Positions 25,731 to 37,688 of a DNA stretch of 64,000 bases are shown here, piece by piece. Each line of letters starts with the position of its first letter. The first letter of the stretch is position 1. The notes under the pieces were generated by a model. The model saw only the letters and a program-made list of their open reading frames with translations. It searched no databases and was not told where the DNA came from. The position numbers were made by a program, and so were the translations under genes. Origin of the DNA: Scleroderma bovista (Eukaryota; Basidiomycota; Agaricomycetes; Boletales; Sclerodermataceae); the NCBI GenBank assembly GCA_037178675.1, contig JAYMGJ010000281.1:124001-188000 (forward strand), given 5' to 3'.

Positions 25731-26541
25731 AGAAATACCGGAGCCGTAGAGCACGGACTACTTCCTTCAATAAGGACTAACTTCATTGAGCTAGGTCATA
25801 CATAGAGATCAGATCTAGAACCTTTACATAACTCGTAGATGCAGCGGTGGTTATAGTACAGGATTTGCTCGACAAACCGGCCCTTGGCAAGTTGGCAAGT
25901 GCTGACAGGGGTACGTCTTTCTTTTGCTATCGCGGGAAAGTAGGGGAAAGTGTTCCCTTAGTCGACACCCTGCATATAGCTGCAGCATTAATGGCGCACA
26001 TCGAACGACAACAATGAGGAAGGTTTGGAAAGACCCCACTTTCCATTGTTGATCCATCCGCGACTGTGTGGATTATTACAACCAGGTTAGTAGTCCAATT
26101 TGCATGCTTCGGCATTATCGCGCCCGTCATCAAATCTTACCATCCCATCTTCACTGAGACCTTGGATAAAAGTTCCATCTGTGCCACAAATTTACTCTTT
26201 ACATCGTCAGGAGGGTTCGCCAATGATCGCCGTCAGTACGCCCACCTTACTTCCAAGGACTTTAGCCACCGTGCTGGGCCCAAAATATTGCAATCACATT
26301 GCCGCAAGGAGACGTTGACGACGCCTCATGACACATGCTTAGGGTTTGATGACCCTTCGGACTGATCAGTGATACTGCTAAGTGTAATGTTACTCACGGA
26401 ACTGTATGACAGGTCTTTTTCAAAGCCTCCGGCGATGATGTTTGAACCTTGTAACTCAGCGCGGGCGGCGTCCAAATAAGTTTCGTGGCTGAAAGGGCGT
26501 AGCATTTCGACCAAAGTGCTTATCTGGTCATCAGTGGTCAC
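25731..26541 (-). pseudogene. Decayed duplicated block, copy B
   Basis: Second copy of the block at 18144-18470, with about 400 bp more in the middle (about 25806-26205). The minus strand shows coding-like pieces: TDDQISTLVEMLRPFSHETY and GSNIIAGGFEKDLSYS at the right end, GNVIAIFW with a one-base shift relative to copy A, and KSKFVAQMELLSKVSVKMG. The last ends at a GTAAGA donor whose intron has a strong ACTACTAAC branch point and a CACACAG acceptor near 26051. That splice context says it derives from a real intron-bearing gene, now broken. Function unknown. Confidence 0.5.
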
Positions 26542-27687
26542 GTTTTGTCAATATGCAACCTGCTGGAGTGGCAGTCACATATGGCTAACTGATCCTACTC
26601 TTTCTCACGAATATCAGGTTGAGGGGTAACTAGGAAAGTAAGTAAATGTCTACTGGGTACTTGCCATAGTATCCAACAAGATCCACAATAAAAGATGGCC
26701 AACAATGGCAATGTGGCAAAAGCTTTGAGGGGTGACACCTGAAAACAAAGCAAGAGTCCTCTTCAAGAGAAAGCAGGACCAAAGGCTGTCTTCGTCTAGA
26801 AGCTCTCAGTAGGGTAGCACCAGTCAGTGCGGGAATGCGATATAGTCATTGGCCTGGAAGACAAGGCGAACGCTTTAGATCTCAGATCTTCTGATCGTCA
26901 ACTAGACCACGGGCCGGCAGACAAGCGATGGTTATTCTTCGTAGCATGCATAATACTCAGGTACCTTGTGTGCATAGAGAGGGAACCTTTCACCGTGGAG
27001 CACTGTGGAGTTAGGAGTTCCTGTCTACCCAACATAATTCCGTGGATGGCCCTTCATCAATAAAGTTGGCATCTTTCTCAATCCACGATACCTCATGAAA
27101 TCATGATGAGTTCACGATAGGGCCGAATAAACCTATACCCGATACGAAGACGTTGTAAGAAGGGACCATCCACCGAGAAGGCCCAGGGAGTTAGGCTGGG
27201 ACACATCGAGTTTCGGGGTGTACCCAAATTCTTTGCAAGCCGTACGTATAGGTCCGAGAACCTCTAGGGTGCCATCAAATATTCCGACCGTTTCCGCGTT
27301 GAAGATCAGCTGCAGAAAGGTGGCTATGGGATGGCTTACAGCTTTAGTTGGACTTGCAGTATCATCATCTCCCCGCTGTACAAATAACGAGCTGACGAAG
27401 GCTGACAATGATAAGGAAATGAAACCAGACGATGGAGTCATCACAAGCTCACAGTATTTACATCTGTTTGTACCTGTGCCTTCGTACTAGCCAGTCGAAC
27501 CATTTGCATTCTATTTGCATTCCGTTCCATGTGTGTTAAGTATGCGCTGCGCTAGCAAGGACTACGGAAAGCCTAATGAAAAATCAAGGTGCGCGCAGAT
27601 AATGAAACAGGAATGGCATGCGTTGCAGGTATTGTAAGGGGATCTTGCCCATGTGCCACCTGAGCCCATCAACCCGAAGACGCTACC
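26542..27687. other. Gene-poor stretch with a possible gene fragment
   Basis: No complete gene is supported. A minus-strand frame at 27133-27444 reads like real protein in its middle (FLQLIFNAETVGIFDGTLEV, then GPIRTACKEFGYTPKLD) but has no domain I can name and no clear first exon, so it may be a fragment. Confidence 0.3.
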
Positions 27688-29624
27688 TTACTCATCTCCG
27701 CCCCCACCTCTGCCCCTCTTGCCACCTCTTGCTTCTCTCCACGCCTTCTTCCATGCATGCGTCAGCGCCACTTTGTTACTCTCCCACTGGGCCCGTATGG
27801 ATTCCGCAGTTGCGTCCGGCGATCGGGTAAAAGCGCTGCTTGGCGGGAGCGCATTTATAATCTGCGACGGTCGAGGGTTGGGATTGGAAAAGAGAATGCA
27901 GGGTACTCTAGCATGTGTGCGTGTTGCTGATGGTGAGGGGGTAAGCGGATAAGGGAGTGATTCGGGGAGGGGGAACAAGAGAGGGCGAGAAGAGTCGAGC
28001 GTCACAGGATGCGAACGGTGGTGTTTTGTTGTAGTTGGGACGTGTACATGCTGGGTCGATGTCGGTATTGGCTGCGGGATGGGTTGGTGGCTGGGGGATG
28101 CTGCAGGGGCAGGGGGTGCGAGTGCGAGGATGTCCTCCTCAAGTTCCAAGTCAAGACCGAGATGTCCTAGGAGAGAAAAGGATGCTGTAAGGGTTCGTGA
28201 GTATAGATGCAGCGTCGTCATGTAAGGCATCATCGGAAGGTCACTTACATTCCTCCTCCCGCGGTGCGAAAAGGTCCCCGAGTTTTGGTACTGGGGGCGC
28301 GGTGGCGGACGCAGACGGGACTGCCGGATCAGAAGTATGCACCATTTCGATATGGTCAGCATTCCCTGGTCCTAGCCCTCCATTGGACAGATTTTCCACC
28401 TCTATCGGCGGTGGTGCGATTTCCTTCCCCTTCCCCTTGGTTTGCTTGTGGTCCCCACCTGAAGCCAACGAATAACCACGGGGTACGATCTCAATCTCAT
28501 CTTCGTCATCCACAATGGCTGACACCTGGTCAAGTGCTGGTTCAACATGGTTAGAATCCTCCATCTCAATGTCATCGACACTTTCGCCTCCTCCCCAATC
28601 TGCAGAGTCCCCGAACATGTCGCTGAGAAGTGTGAGGTTAGCTGTGGTTTCCTGGCAGATGTCACCACTTGTCGAATCTTCACGGCGAGCTGGTTCGCCA
28701 CTGGGCCGAGACGCAGCTGGGAGACACGTAGCAGGTGTCCGCTCCAGTGACGATGGCACATCGCCCTCCATATCAGACTCATGGGCATTATCATTATCAT
28801 TTTCATCTTCCTCGGACTCAGACTCAATCACGTCGAGTGCCGTGGCCGCAACCTCTCGCGTGTGGGAAGAATATGGCACTGGAATGGCGTCCAGGAACAT
28901 CCCAGTCAGGTACGTTGAGTCCCATTTGGTTGGGTCAATAGTGCGACGACGGGCCCGCACAGGTGGCGGCTTGATCCTCCTTTTCACCTTACCATCCTTC
29001 TTCCCAGCGAACTTACTTTTCAGTTCACTTACTGGAGCACGCATCGGTTCTAGTGGCCGCCCTGGTCGCATCTTCATCGGCCGTACAACACGACCAGACG
29101 GTGTGACGATCCATCCGGGTGTTTTCGCAGCATCAACGGAGGAGAGTGGGGTCAGCGGCAAAGTGGATGATGGAGAGCCGTGATTCCGAGTGTGATGACG
29201 TTTTCGACGAGGAGGTGGTGGTGGGAGCGCGTTGATATGTGCGATTCTAGGTCGTAGATGAATATTTCAGCTAGTCGCCATAAAAAGGATGAGGGTACCG
29301 TTCACGGAAGTCTGGTTTTGCTTCCCCAATGCGAAGCTTGGTACCTTTCCATGTTGAACCACTGAGGACATTCAAGCCTGTCGGGATGAGTGGACAACTC
29401 GGTGCATTCCAGTTTGACCACCCACATTTTGCCAAATCCCTTGGGGTAGCCTCGATTGTGACATACGCAAATTTTCTTGGGTCCCCTAGTGCATCGCATG
29501 CACCGAATCCATCCGTGGCTTTGACTGTTCCAAATGCAGAGAGACGGCGCTCGATGTCAGCCTTTGTAATGGCTGGGGTGAGTCCTGAGACGTGCAGTCG
29601 TTTGGTGACCAGAGCCTCTGCCAT
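27688..29624 (-). CDS. RRM-containing nucleolar protein, NOL8 type
   Basis: Four exons: 29624-29426, 29377-29299, 29246-28249 and 28184-27688, about 590 residues. The N terminus is an RNA-recognition motif: KRLHVSGLTPAITKADIE, FAYVTIEA, then LNVLSGSTWKGTKLRIGEAK, in the layout of human NOL8. Following it, KTPGWIVTPSGRVVRPM and the basic stretch ending IDPTKWDSTYL correspond to the NOL8 segment after the RRM (HKNWVVSKFGRVLP, then YDPSKY). The rest is acidic and disordered, with a conserved-looking SSFSLLGHLGLDLELEEDI near the C terminus. Likely role by family: ribosome biogenesis in the nucleolus. It is divergent from the Rho exchange factor gene, 150 bp between starts. Confidence 0.82.
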
Positions 29625-29774
29625 TTGTCGAGCTGCGCGGTGGTGGCTGCCTTGGACTCGGTGCTTGCCTTATTTGGTCTCGACAGATGCCCTCCTCCGA
29701 GTCCGATCCGTCATGTTCGTGGACTCGTCGTCGGTTTCGTTCGCTACACAAAGTGCTAGGAGTCTGGCTTTACA
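29625..29774. promoter_or_regulatory. Bidirectional promoter, NOL8-like / RhoGEF
   Basis: Only 150 bp lie between the divergent start codons of the NOL8-like gene and the RhoGEF gene, so both must be driven from this space. No specific element is recognised. Confidence 0.45.
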
Positions 29775-32700
29775 ATGATGTCGCATCTTGTCTCATTTCC
29801 TACATCCGAGTCAACTCCTGTAGTCCCCCTTCCAGTTCCGCACCTTCCCTTCCGCCGCATCTCACTGCCGAGTGCACCCAATCTCGCAGCGATCGCACAT
29901 CGTCAGTCTCTTCTGAGCGTCTCTTCTGATTCCGAGGAAGCACTTGTTTTGGCACACCAATACCGGAGGGTTAAGCGCAGGTCACTGAATCCCGGTGCAC
30001 GTCCACGGAGACGTACGCCAGAGGGTGACGCCAGGGATGCGAAACGAGACAAGGTCGTCTCTGAATTCCATGACACGGAGAGGTCGTATCTCGACGGGCT
30101 CAATCTTGTGTACAATGTGCGTGTATTCATCAACGTCTTTGCGCAGCTAATTGTTGGATACAGCACTTCCTTACACCAATTCTTGCATCTTTGGATACCA
30201 GCGACCCACTTCTTACACGCAAAGAAATAACAACGCTCTTTTCCAACTTCATCGATATTTGGAATTTTCATCATACCTTCTTTAATGCGCTCACTACGCA
30301 CCTTCGCCGGCAGACATCGTCATCCAGTCTGGCTTCTCAATCCGTCCCACTCTCCACTCTCCTCCTCGCCCATTTCCCTTATTTATCTTTGTACACGCCA
30401 TTCGTCACAGCCTTTCCTGCATCCATACAGCTTCTTTCCTCGCTGTCCCAGAACAACTCGCCAAACCCCTCATTCAAGGCATTCATCCGTAGCCAAGAGT
30501 CCCACTCCATTTGTGCACACTTGCGCCTTTCGGATTATCTCCTCACCCCAGTCCAACGCTGCCCGCGTTACCTTCTCTTGCTTAAAGATCTGCTTACAGC
30601 AACAGACCCGACAGACCCAGAATGGGACAAGCTACAAGAGGTGCAGTCCCTTGTAGAGAAAAGTACGCATTAAAGCTTGTACATTCCGTGTCATCCCATA
30701 ATCGACTGACTTACTTGATAGTCACATCATCACTAAACACCTCTTTGGCTGCACATGCCCAAACTCTGGCAATGCTCTCCCTCCAGAGAAATACACGTGA
30801 ACTCCCTTTGTGCGTGACACCTCTTGTAGCACCAGGTAGGCAACTCATCAAGCGCGGAACACTCATCCGCGAGGGTGCGATAGGGGAAGGATGGGGAAGG
30901 AAGCGCTTTGAATTTATCTTGTTGAGTGATTATCTCCTGTGGTTGGAGCGAGAAGAGTCGGGGATACTTCCCTCCCATCCTCACGATGCCAGCCCAAGAC
31001 CACGGTATTCGAAAGTAACAGACAGTGATGAATACGAGAAGTGGGTGTGCCGAGGTTTTATTAGTCTCCTTGATATGGAGGTTGTTATGGCTCTCAACCG
31101 CAGCGGGAATGGGGATGCTCCCGAAGGGCGGCTTGAAATCTTGAGCCCGGAGGGATCGTTCGCGTTATATGCCAGTAGGTTACTTTACTACCTCATTTCC
31201 AGGAGCTCACTGGTTTCCTCCAGTCACTCCGTTGAATTCACAAGACCCAGACAGCTTAACATCATGGATCACAGCCCTCCGACTTGCCCGCGCAGCACGT
31301 CTCGCAGCAGTTGCACTCTCTCATCCCGACTCAACGCTGTCTACGAGCTCTTCCAATATACACGTACGGCGTGCGCTTAGAGCATTTGCGAGCGAGAGTG
31401 ATAACGTGAAAAATCCGGAAGGAGGGAAGTTCAAAGATAGAGAGCCATCAGCTGAAAACAAAGGCATGGTTCAAGTTTCTCGTTCTCGTCCGCAGCGTGC
31501 ACAGCTAGACAACTTTCTTCCACCGGTATGGGTCCCCGACGTGAAGACAGATGCTTGTATGCGGTGTGGTAGGCCGTTTGGATTTGTTTTAGACTTGGGA
31601 CTGGCGGACGTGTTTGGATGGAGCTCTAATAAGCCCGGTGCAAGCACGGGGGTGCAAAGGAATAGAGGTGCGTGGAGGAGGAAGCATCACTGCAGACTCT
31701 GCGGAGGTGTGGTATGTGTTGCATGTTCTGGTAGGGTAAGTCAGTTGTCCTCGGTGATCGTCTATCTATATGCTGTCCTCTAATGGCATTGGTATAGACA
31801 TTTTACATCATGGATGCTTATGACGCCTCGCAACTGCACAACAAATCGAGAGCAAAAGCAGCTCGTGCATGCAACGAGTGCTATGAAGAGGCCTTCCCGA
31901 TAATCATTGACAGCTCACCTATCAAGCGGTTGTCAATGCAACCTCTTCAATCCGCATACCCCACTACCCTTGATGGGTCGTCCCCTCAAAAAGTTCGTGC
32001 GCAAACACCGGCTACTCACACATCTATCCTTCTCACACCAGACGAGGATCCGGAAACAATTCGCGGTATCCAACCCTGGCTCTCCGTCCCGAATCTCCAA
32101 GGCAAATCTGCGGACGTTGGTGAGGCGTTGATGACCATGGACGGACCGAGTGCATCGAGCAAACGGCCGTCCAGCGCGGGACTGGTAAGAATTCCATCGC
32201 GTCCAGGATTGAGCGGAAGTCGTTCGCGTCACGAGGACGTACCAGGTGCAGGTGTGAACAACCCACTGCCCTCGAGCGCCGACACTCCAAGGAAGTGGCG
32301 GTCGAACTCCAATTTCAATAAGCCTACAGGCCTACCTAGGGATATCCGCACACACGACCTGCGTCCCAGTCCCAGTCCCAGTCCTAGCCCAAGTCCATCA
32401 AAGCGCATCATTCCTCTCCCGCGCATCGCCTTTGGGGATGGTATCCCCGATAGCGTGGGTGCAGAATTAGTAGTACACATGCGAGCTATGGATGTGCAGG
32501 ATGGCGACGGTTCCTCGCCTGTACCTGTAGGTCCTATCCGAATACGACCATCCACTACGCGACCACGCAGCTACCACGATATTTTGGAGGATTTTAGCTT
32601 GCACGAGCGTGGCTTGAGCGTTCCGTCTTCGGTTTCTAGCGGTGGAGCGTTGGGCGCTGTTAAGGAGCGGGAAGGTGATGTGGAGAATGACGGGGGTGGT

Positions 32701-33063
32701 GATGGTGTAGTGGCAGATCAGGACATAGGATATAAAGAGCGCGGGGATGACGGTGGAGTTGCGCAGGTACTGGAGGGAGATAAAAGTGGAGATGAGAGCA
32801 GCAAGGTAGACGATCGGACGAGAGAGGACACAGCACGGAGGCGGAAGCGTTTTTCACTCCCAGCTGTTGCGCTGCAGACGGCACCGGTGTTTGCGCGTGC
32901 GAGGTCGAAGGATGCGCATCGAAGGCGGAGTCATGCTGGTGGGGAAAGCAGCGGACTTGGGAGACAGTCTGGTTTGGTGCATGGGGGAAGAGGGGGCGGG
33001 GACAGCTCGGCGGTGGGGATGTTGATGGATGCCCTCAAGGGAAAACCAAGAACTGGGACCTGA
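29775..33063 (+). CDS. Rho guanine-nucleotide exchange factor, DH-PH-FYVE (FGD-like)
   Basis: Five exons (29775-30116, 30164-30662, 30722-31174, 31245-31735, 31798-33063) give about 1016 residues. The DH domain covers ~95-310: VVSEFHDTERSYLDGLNLVY at the start, RLSDYLLTPVQRCPRYLLLL as the signature helix. The PH domain follows (LIKRGTLIREGA, RFEFILLSDYLLWL, SLTSWITALRLAR). The FYVE finger at ~545-630 has CMRCGRPF, then RRKHHCRLCGGVVC and a late CNEC pair; an insert of about 30 residues sits between the first and second Cys pairs. The long C terminus is Ser/Pro-rich and disordered. By family it activates a Cdc42/Rho-type GTPase on PI3P membranes. Confidence 0.88.
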
Positions 33064-33708
33064 ATTTGGAGAGCGTCGTTCAAGTGGGACAGTGTCACAG
33101 AATGTAGCAAATAGCATTGTATGAATTTAGACCTTCAAGATCATTTCCTTTTACACAGATACCATTAGTGGTGAACGAGGACAGATTGGTATCATGATCA
33201 AGGCTCCCGGTATTCATCTTCGTCTCACATTATCGATCTACATTGAGTGTGAGTGAGTAGGCGTAAGATACATATGCAATCAGGCGTACATAGCTAGAAC
33301 AAATGCCTGGATGTTGATCCACCGAGTGACGCATCGGGAGATGGTAGCTCTGACTCCAGACTCCTCATGAATCTATAGTCAGAACTACCATGTGCTGGGG
33401 TGAAAACTCAAGTGGAACAATGCAACCGGAATACTAATAGCACGGGATCTGTGAAGCCCAGGTACTTGCAAACTATTTGTGTGCTTTCAATAAATCGTTG
33501 GGTTGACTGGGAAGACGGCGTGGGAACATTTGGCCCTCAACTTGAACCCGCCATCGGATTTCACCGGGCTTACTCACCATTTAGTAGTCTCACCCCGTGA
33601 GCCTCAATCCACCCTTTTCACCCGCCATTAGCTGTACTCTGACGCATGTAAAATCTCCATAGTTGAACTGAACCAATCGCAACCTACACACAGCTTCAAG
33701 GGTGCAAG
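33064..33708. other. Intergenic upstream of HET gene 2
   Basis: No gene is supported. It should contain the RhoGEF 3' UTR and the promoter of the HET gene. Confidence 0.4.
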
Positions 33709-36700
33709 ATGCGTTTGATCAACGTAAATTCCTTTCTGGAGAGAGAGCAGGTGTTTCGCGATGGGGGCGTAGGAAATCGTCGAGCCAAGGTCTTCGAGTG
33801 GCACGATGGACACACAGAATACGCGATCCTATCCCATCGATGGCTCGAGCAGCAAGGACAAACCGCAGAAGTCAGTTATGACGAAATGGCCGAGCTTGCA
33901 AAGATGGAGGGGAGTAGAGATGAGATTCGCCAGCGCGACGGCTATCAAAAGATCCTTCATAGCTGTAGGCAAGCTAAACAGGACGAGATCGAGTGGTTGT
34001 GGGTGGATACCTGCTGCATAGACACGCGCAGCACCGCGGAGATATCCGAGGCGATCAACTCCATGTTTCAATGGTACGAAAATGCGGCTGCTTGCTATGC
34101 GCATCTCCATGACGTCCTCGACGTCTCCTTTCCTTATGAGCGCAATGATGTGCTGTATCCCAATTCCAACGGCTGGCCAGAGTGGTTCTCCCGCGGATGG
34201 ACGCTACAGGAACTGATCGCACCGAGAGACGTCCACTTCTTCAACAATGGCTGGCAGCTTATAGGAGACAAGAGAACGCTTGTACACATGTTAGCCGCCA
34301 TCACCCGAATTCCTTCATATATCATAATGGACGGAATGTATGATCGCCCCTGCGTCGCTCAAATCATGTCGTGGGCCGCCGATCGGACGACGACTCTAGT
34401 CGAGGACAGAGCATATTCGCTGTTGGGTCTCTTGGATGTTAATATGACGGTTTCGTATGGGGAAGGCAAAGCAGCGTTTCAACGTCTTCAGCGGGAGATT
34501 ATCCGGGCGTCAAACGACCAGAGCATCTTTGCTTGGGATCCCAAGGGAAGCATTCGGCGGGCAGGTAGTGTCCTCGCTGATGACCCAAGCTTCTTCAAGG
34601 ATTGTTCTGACATGCATATGATGGAGATCACCGAATTCATTTCATGTTTCAAAGATTCCAGCGACATCCCAGCAGAGGAACTGCGCACTCTCGAGGAGGA
34701 GGAGCGACTTGGCTCATTCCCTATCTCTATCTCCACCCAGGACATCCCTATTTGGATACCTCTCGCTCGCTGTCTGGACTCTCGCTCGGTTTTCCAAGCT
34801 ACGCTGGCGGTCCGCACCGGTCCTATGTATTCCGGACCCGTGACCATCTACTTAGCTGTGTGGAACTCCAAGTATTATAGATATTTCGCACCTCCGGAGC
34901 AAACATTTCCTGCAAAGCTAACCCCAGAGTTCCGGAAAGTCTCTCTCAGCTATCAAGTCATTGCGCATCACGACCGCCAATTCGACGTCGATGACAAGGC
35001 GATATCCGACTTAGGTTTCACCTACTGCGGAACATTCCCAAACGAGCTCACTGGAAAGACACTCACGCTGACAAGCGCAAAGCCTCTTTTCGTCAGTGTA
35101 TATACCAACAGTCGAGCTAATCTTCGCTTCGTAGTTGGGTACGGCCAATGCTTCGGTCAGGATTGGGTGCACGTCGTCAGCGAGGTACCTTCCGGGAATA
35201 GTACTAGACTTTCATGGGAAGACTATGCCGAGGAAGAATATCAACGAATGTCGCTCAGAGGTCCAGAGCATGCCCAGTACATTGCAGATGCGCACTCCCA
35301 GGCTTCTCCTTCAGTCTTTTACACTAAGCACACCCGCCTTCCTCGATCAATCTGGACTGTAAGGACTTCGTTTGTCAGGTGGGAGAACTCAGACCCATGC
35401 ACGGTTACGATCGAGGGCATTAGGAACCCTTCGTTCTGTTACGGACCACATAGATGGAAAAGCTTTGGTGTTGACGTTCGTGTATTCCTACTTTTGTGCG
35501 AGTATCTTAATAGCGTTCGTATCCTCATTTTTAGGGAACTCAGGACCAGAATCGTGATATACGGGGTCTTATGCTATGTGGTCCTCAATCCGAAGGGTAC
35601 GAGCTACTCATAGATGGGGTACCCACACGTTTTTCATTAGCGCCGGATGGGATTACGGTGAGTCATATACTCCCATGTTTCAGCCGAATCTTACTATGGC
35701 AACAGCTGGGTGACTATGGTCATGTTACTACGGCCGGCGACTTCCAGTACGAAGGAAACCTATTTTCTGACCTCAAGTCACTGGCACCAGATCTGGACAT
35801 CGCACCAAGGCAGCACAAAATACACGGTATAAGTGTTTTTAATGCAGATAGTGACCATGTGATAGCCTATCCAACGGGTGACTCACTCCAGTTGTTGGAT
35901 CTATACAAACCGCTTGGAGTGTCGATTCCGAACAGCCACTCGTTCAACTTATCGCTAAATTTCCTTGCTGCTCGTCTCACAAACAGATATCTAATCACAA
36001 AGGTCGTACAAAATTCATCCGGCTATTCCACTGAATCCAGCAGTCAAAAAAACGAGTCGGGACCCCTGACAGATTCCGAAAGTTGTGAGTCGGCGTGCTT
36101 CCAATGAATCGTGCCTTTTGTTCAATATCCGACTTGTGCGCCAGCCTCCCCACTGGACATCAATAACTTGGCGGAGCGACGCAACATTGCAACGCCTTTG
36201 TACGTCATCCAAAAGCCCCTTGTTTGGTGTCAAGATGCTCTGGAGAGGCTCCAGTTTGAGGAAATCAAGTAAGTGTATTGTACTCGTCACAGTACAATAA
36301 TGAACCATTATATGATGGTAGAACACATTTCTGCAACCTACTTCACCAGGTATGTTTTGTTCTGAATCAATGCAGACTTATGGTCACTGTTCCTGTCTTC
36401 AGAGTCCATGTACAGCAACAGAAGACATTGTGTGGCTATAGTTTCAAATTTATGTGAATTTCTACTGACACAATGTTCAGGTCAACAACCAGAGAAGAGG
36501 TACAGATGCAGCAATTAAATTTTTCTCAGAGCTGTTTGCTCTTGAGCACCTGAAGGATTATGTATGTATTCATTCTACATCTTTCCCTCTTGACTTGACT
36601 GAAGAAAAAATTGCCAGGTTGGAGATATAAGCTTCTTCTCAGTAATCTCATCCATTGCTTCCAGTGGATCAGGCTATAGCATGTCAAGTGCAGCACTTTG

Positions 36701-37688
36701 CTCGTGTGTTGATGCCTTGGAAGCTAGGTTGCGAAAAAGAATAGCATTGGATGCTGATGTGTTGACTATGTGGGAGGTCTTGCCTTTTGAAAAGAGGAAA
36801 ATAGAATGTGATGCAGAACTGAGTTCAAAATGCCTTGGCATCATGGTAAGTAGCACTATCTTGGCCATCAATATATTGTGTGCTTACATCCAGTGACAAT
36901 TAGCTGCTTCAAGATATCAGTGCTCATTACCAGTTGAGTATTTCCATCTTTTGTCATTATTATCTTTTGTGCTGAATTCATGGTACCAATAAACAGGTCA
37001 GAAAGCCATGAATCACAGAACCCTGAATCTTTGTATAGCAGTATTCAGTCCATGGTCAAAGAGGTAAAGATGCTACAAGGTATCCTTGATAGTACAACCA
37101 CATGTCCTGAAGAGAAATGGGCACTTGAGGAAGATATCATAGGCAAGGTGAGAACTATAAAGTGAAATGGTATTTTATGGGCTGATTTTATGCATGTACA
37201 TTTTAGATCCTATGGATTTGTTGGTGTGGGATCCATGCTGAAGTTGGTCAAGTCCTGCCAGAGGTATGTCAACAGTTTTATCATTTTGTTTCTGCTGAAA
37301 ACTGCTTACTTTGGATTAGGCTTTGGATCACATCACTAGTGACGAAACAGTGGCTTCTGAACTGCGGAATGTTCGCCCATGGGTATGTAGTTTTCTTTTA
37401 TATGTATAAGAACAGAGACTCTACTAAGATACTGCTCTACATCTGAAGTATATTGGAAACATTTTTGAGGAAGCAGCTGCTAATCCACCCGATGATATTC
37501 AAGCCCACTTGCTCCGGTGAGGATAGATTTATTGTAGAATTTGACATGCGCGCTAAATATACCTTGATTCATTCAGCGTCATGGCTGATGCGGAAGCGGG
37601 TGTCTCCAAGCACCAGCTGCTTCTTGCAGAGAAGGCCGTCCAGATTGGGAGGCCAGGTTACAGCAATGGAGCCGTCAATATTCCATAA
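33709..37688 (+). CDS. HET-domain protein with J-less DnaJ/X-domain C terminus (copy 2)
   Basis: Thirteen exons with consistent phases: 33709-35475, 35535-35657, 35706-36084, 36145-36268, 36322-36349, 36481-36561, 36618-36845, 36904-36932, 36997-37147, 37207-37263, 37320-37382, 37449-37516 and 37577-37688; about 1069 residues. The HET domain shows YAILSHRWLEQQG, WLWVDTCCIDTRS and FSRGWTLQELIAPRDV. After a paralogue-specific middle part, the C terminus follows the post-J order of CAJ1/DJP1 proteins: AIKFFSELFALEHLKDYVGD, VDALEARLRKRI with FEKRKIECDAELSSKCLG, then ALEEDIIGKILWICWCG and the end PPDDIQAHLLRVMADAEAG. No J domain or HPD is visible. The paralogue at 10377 has the same architecture and nearly equal length. 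Exons 5 and 6 of the two copies differ by one intron gain or loss near FEEIK. Confidence 0.83.

Noticed and set aside
26827..27063. 78-codon plus-strand frame
   Set aside because: No domain, no splice context and no relation to flanking genes.
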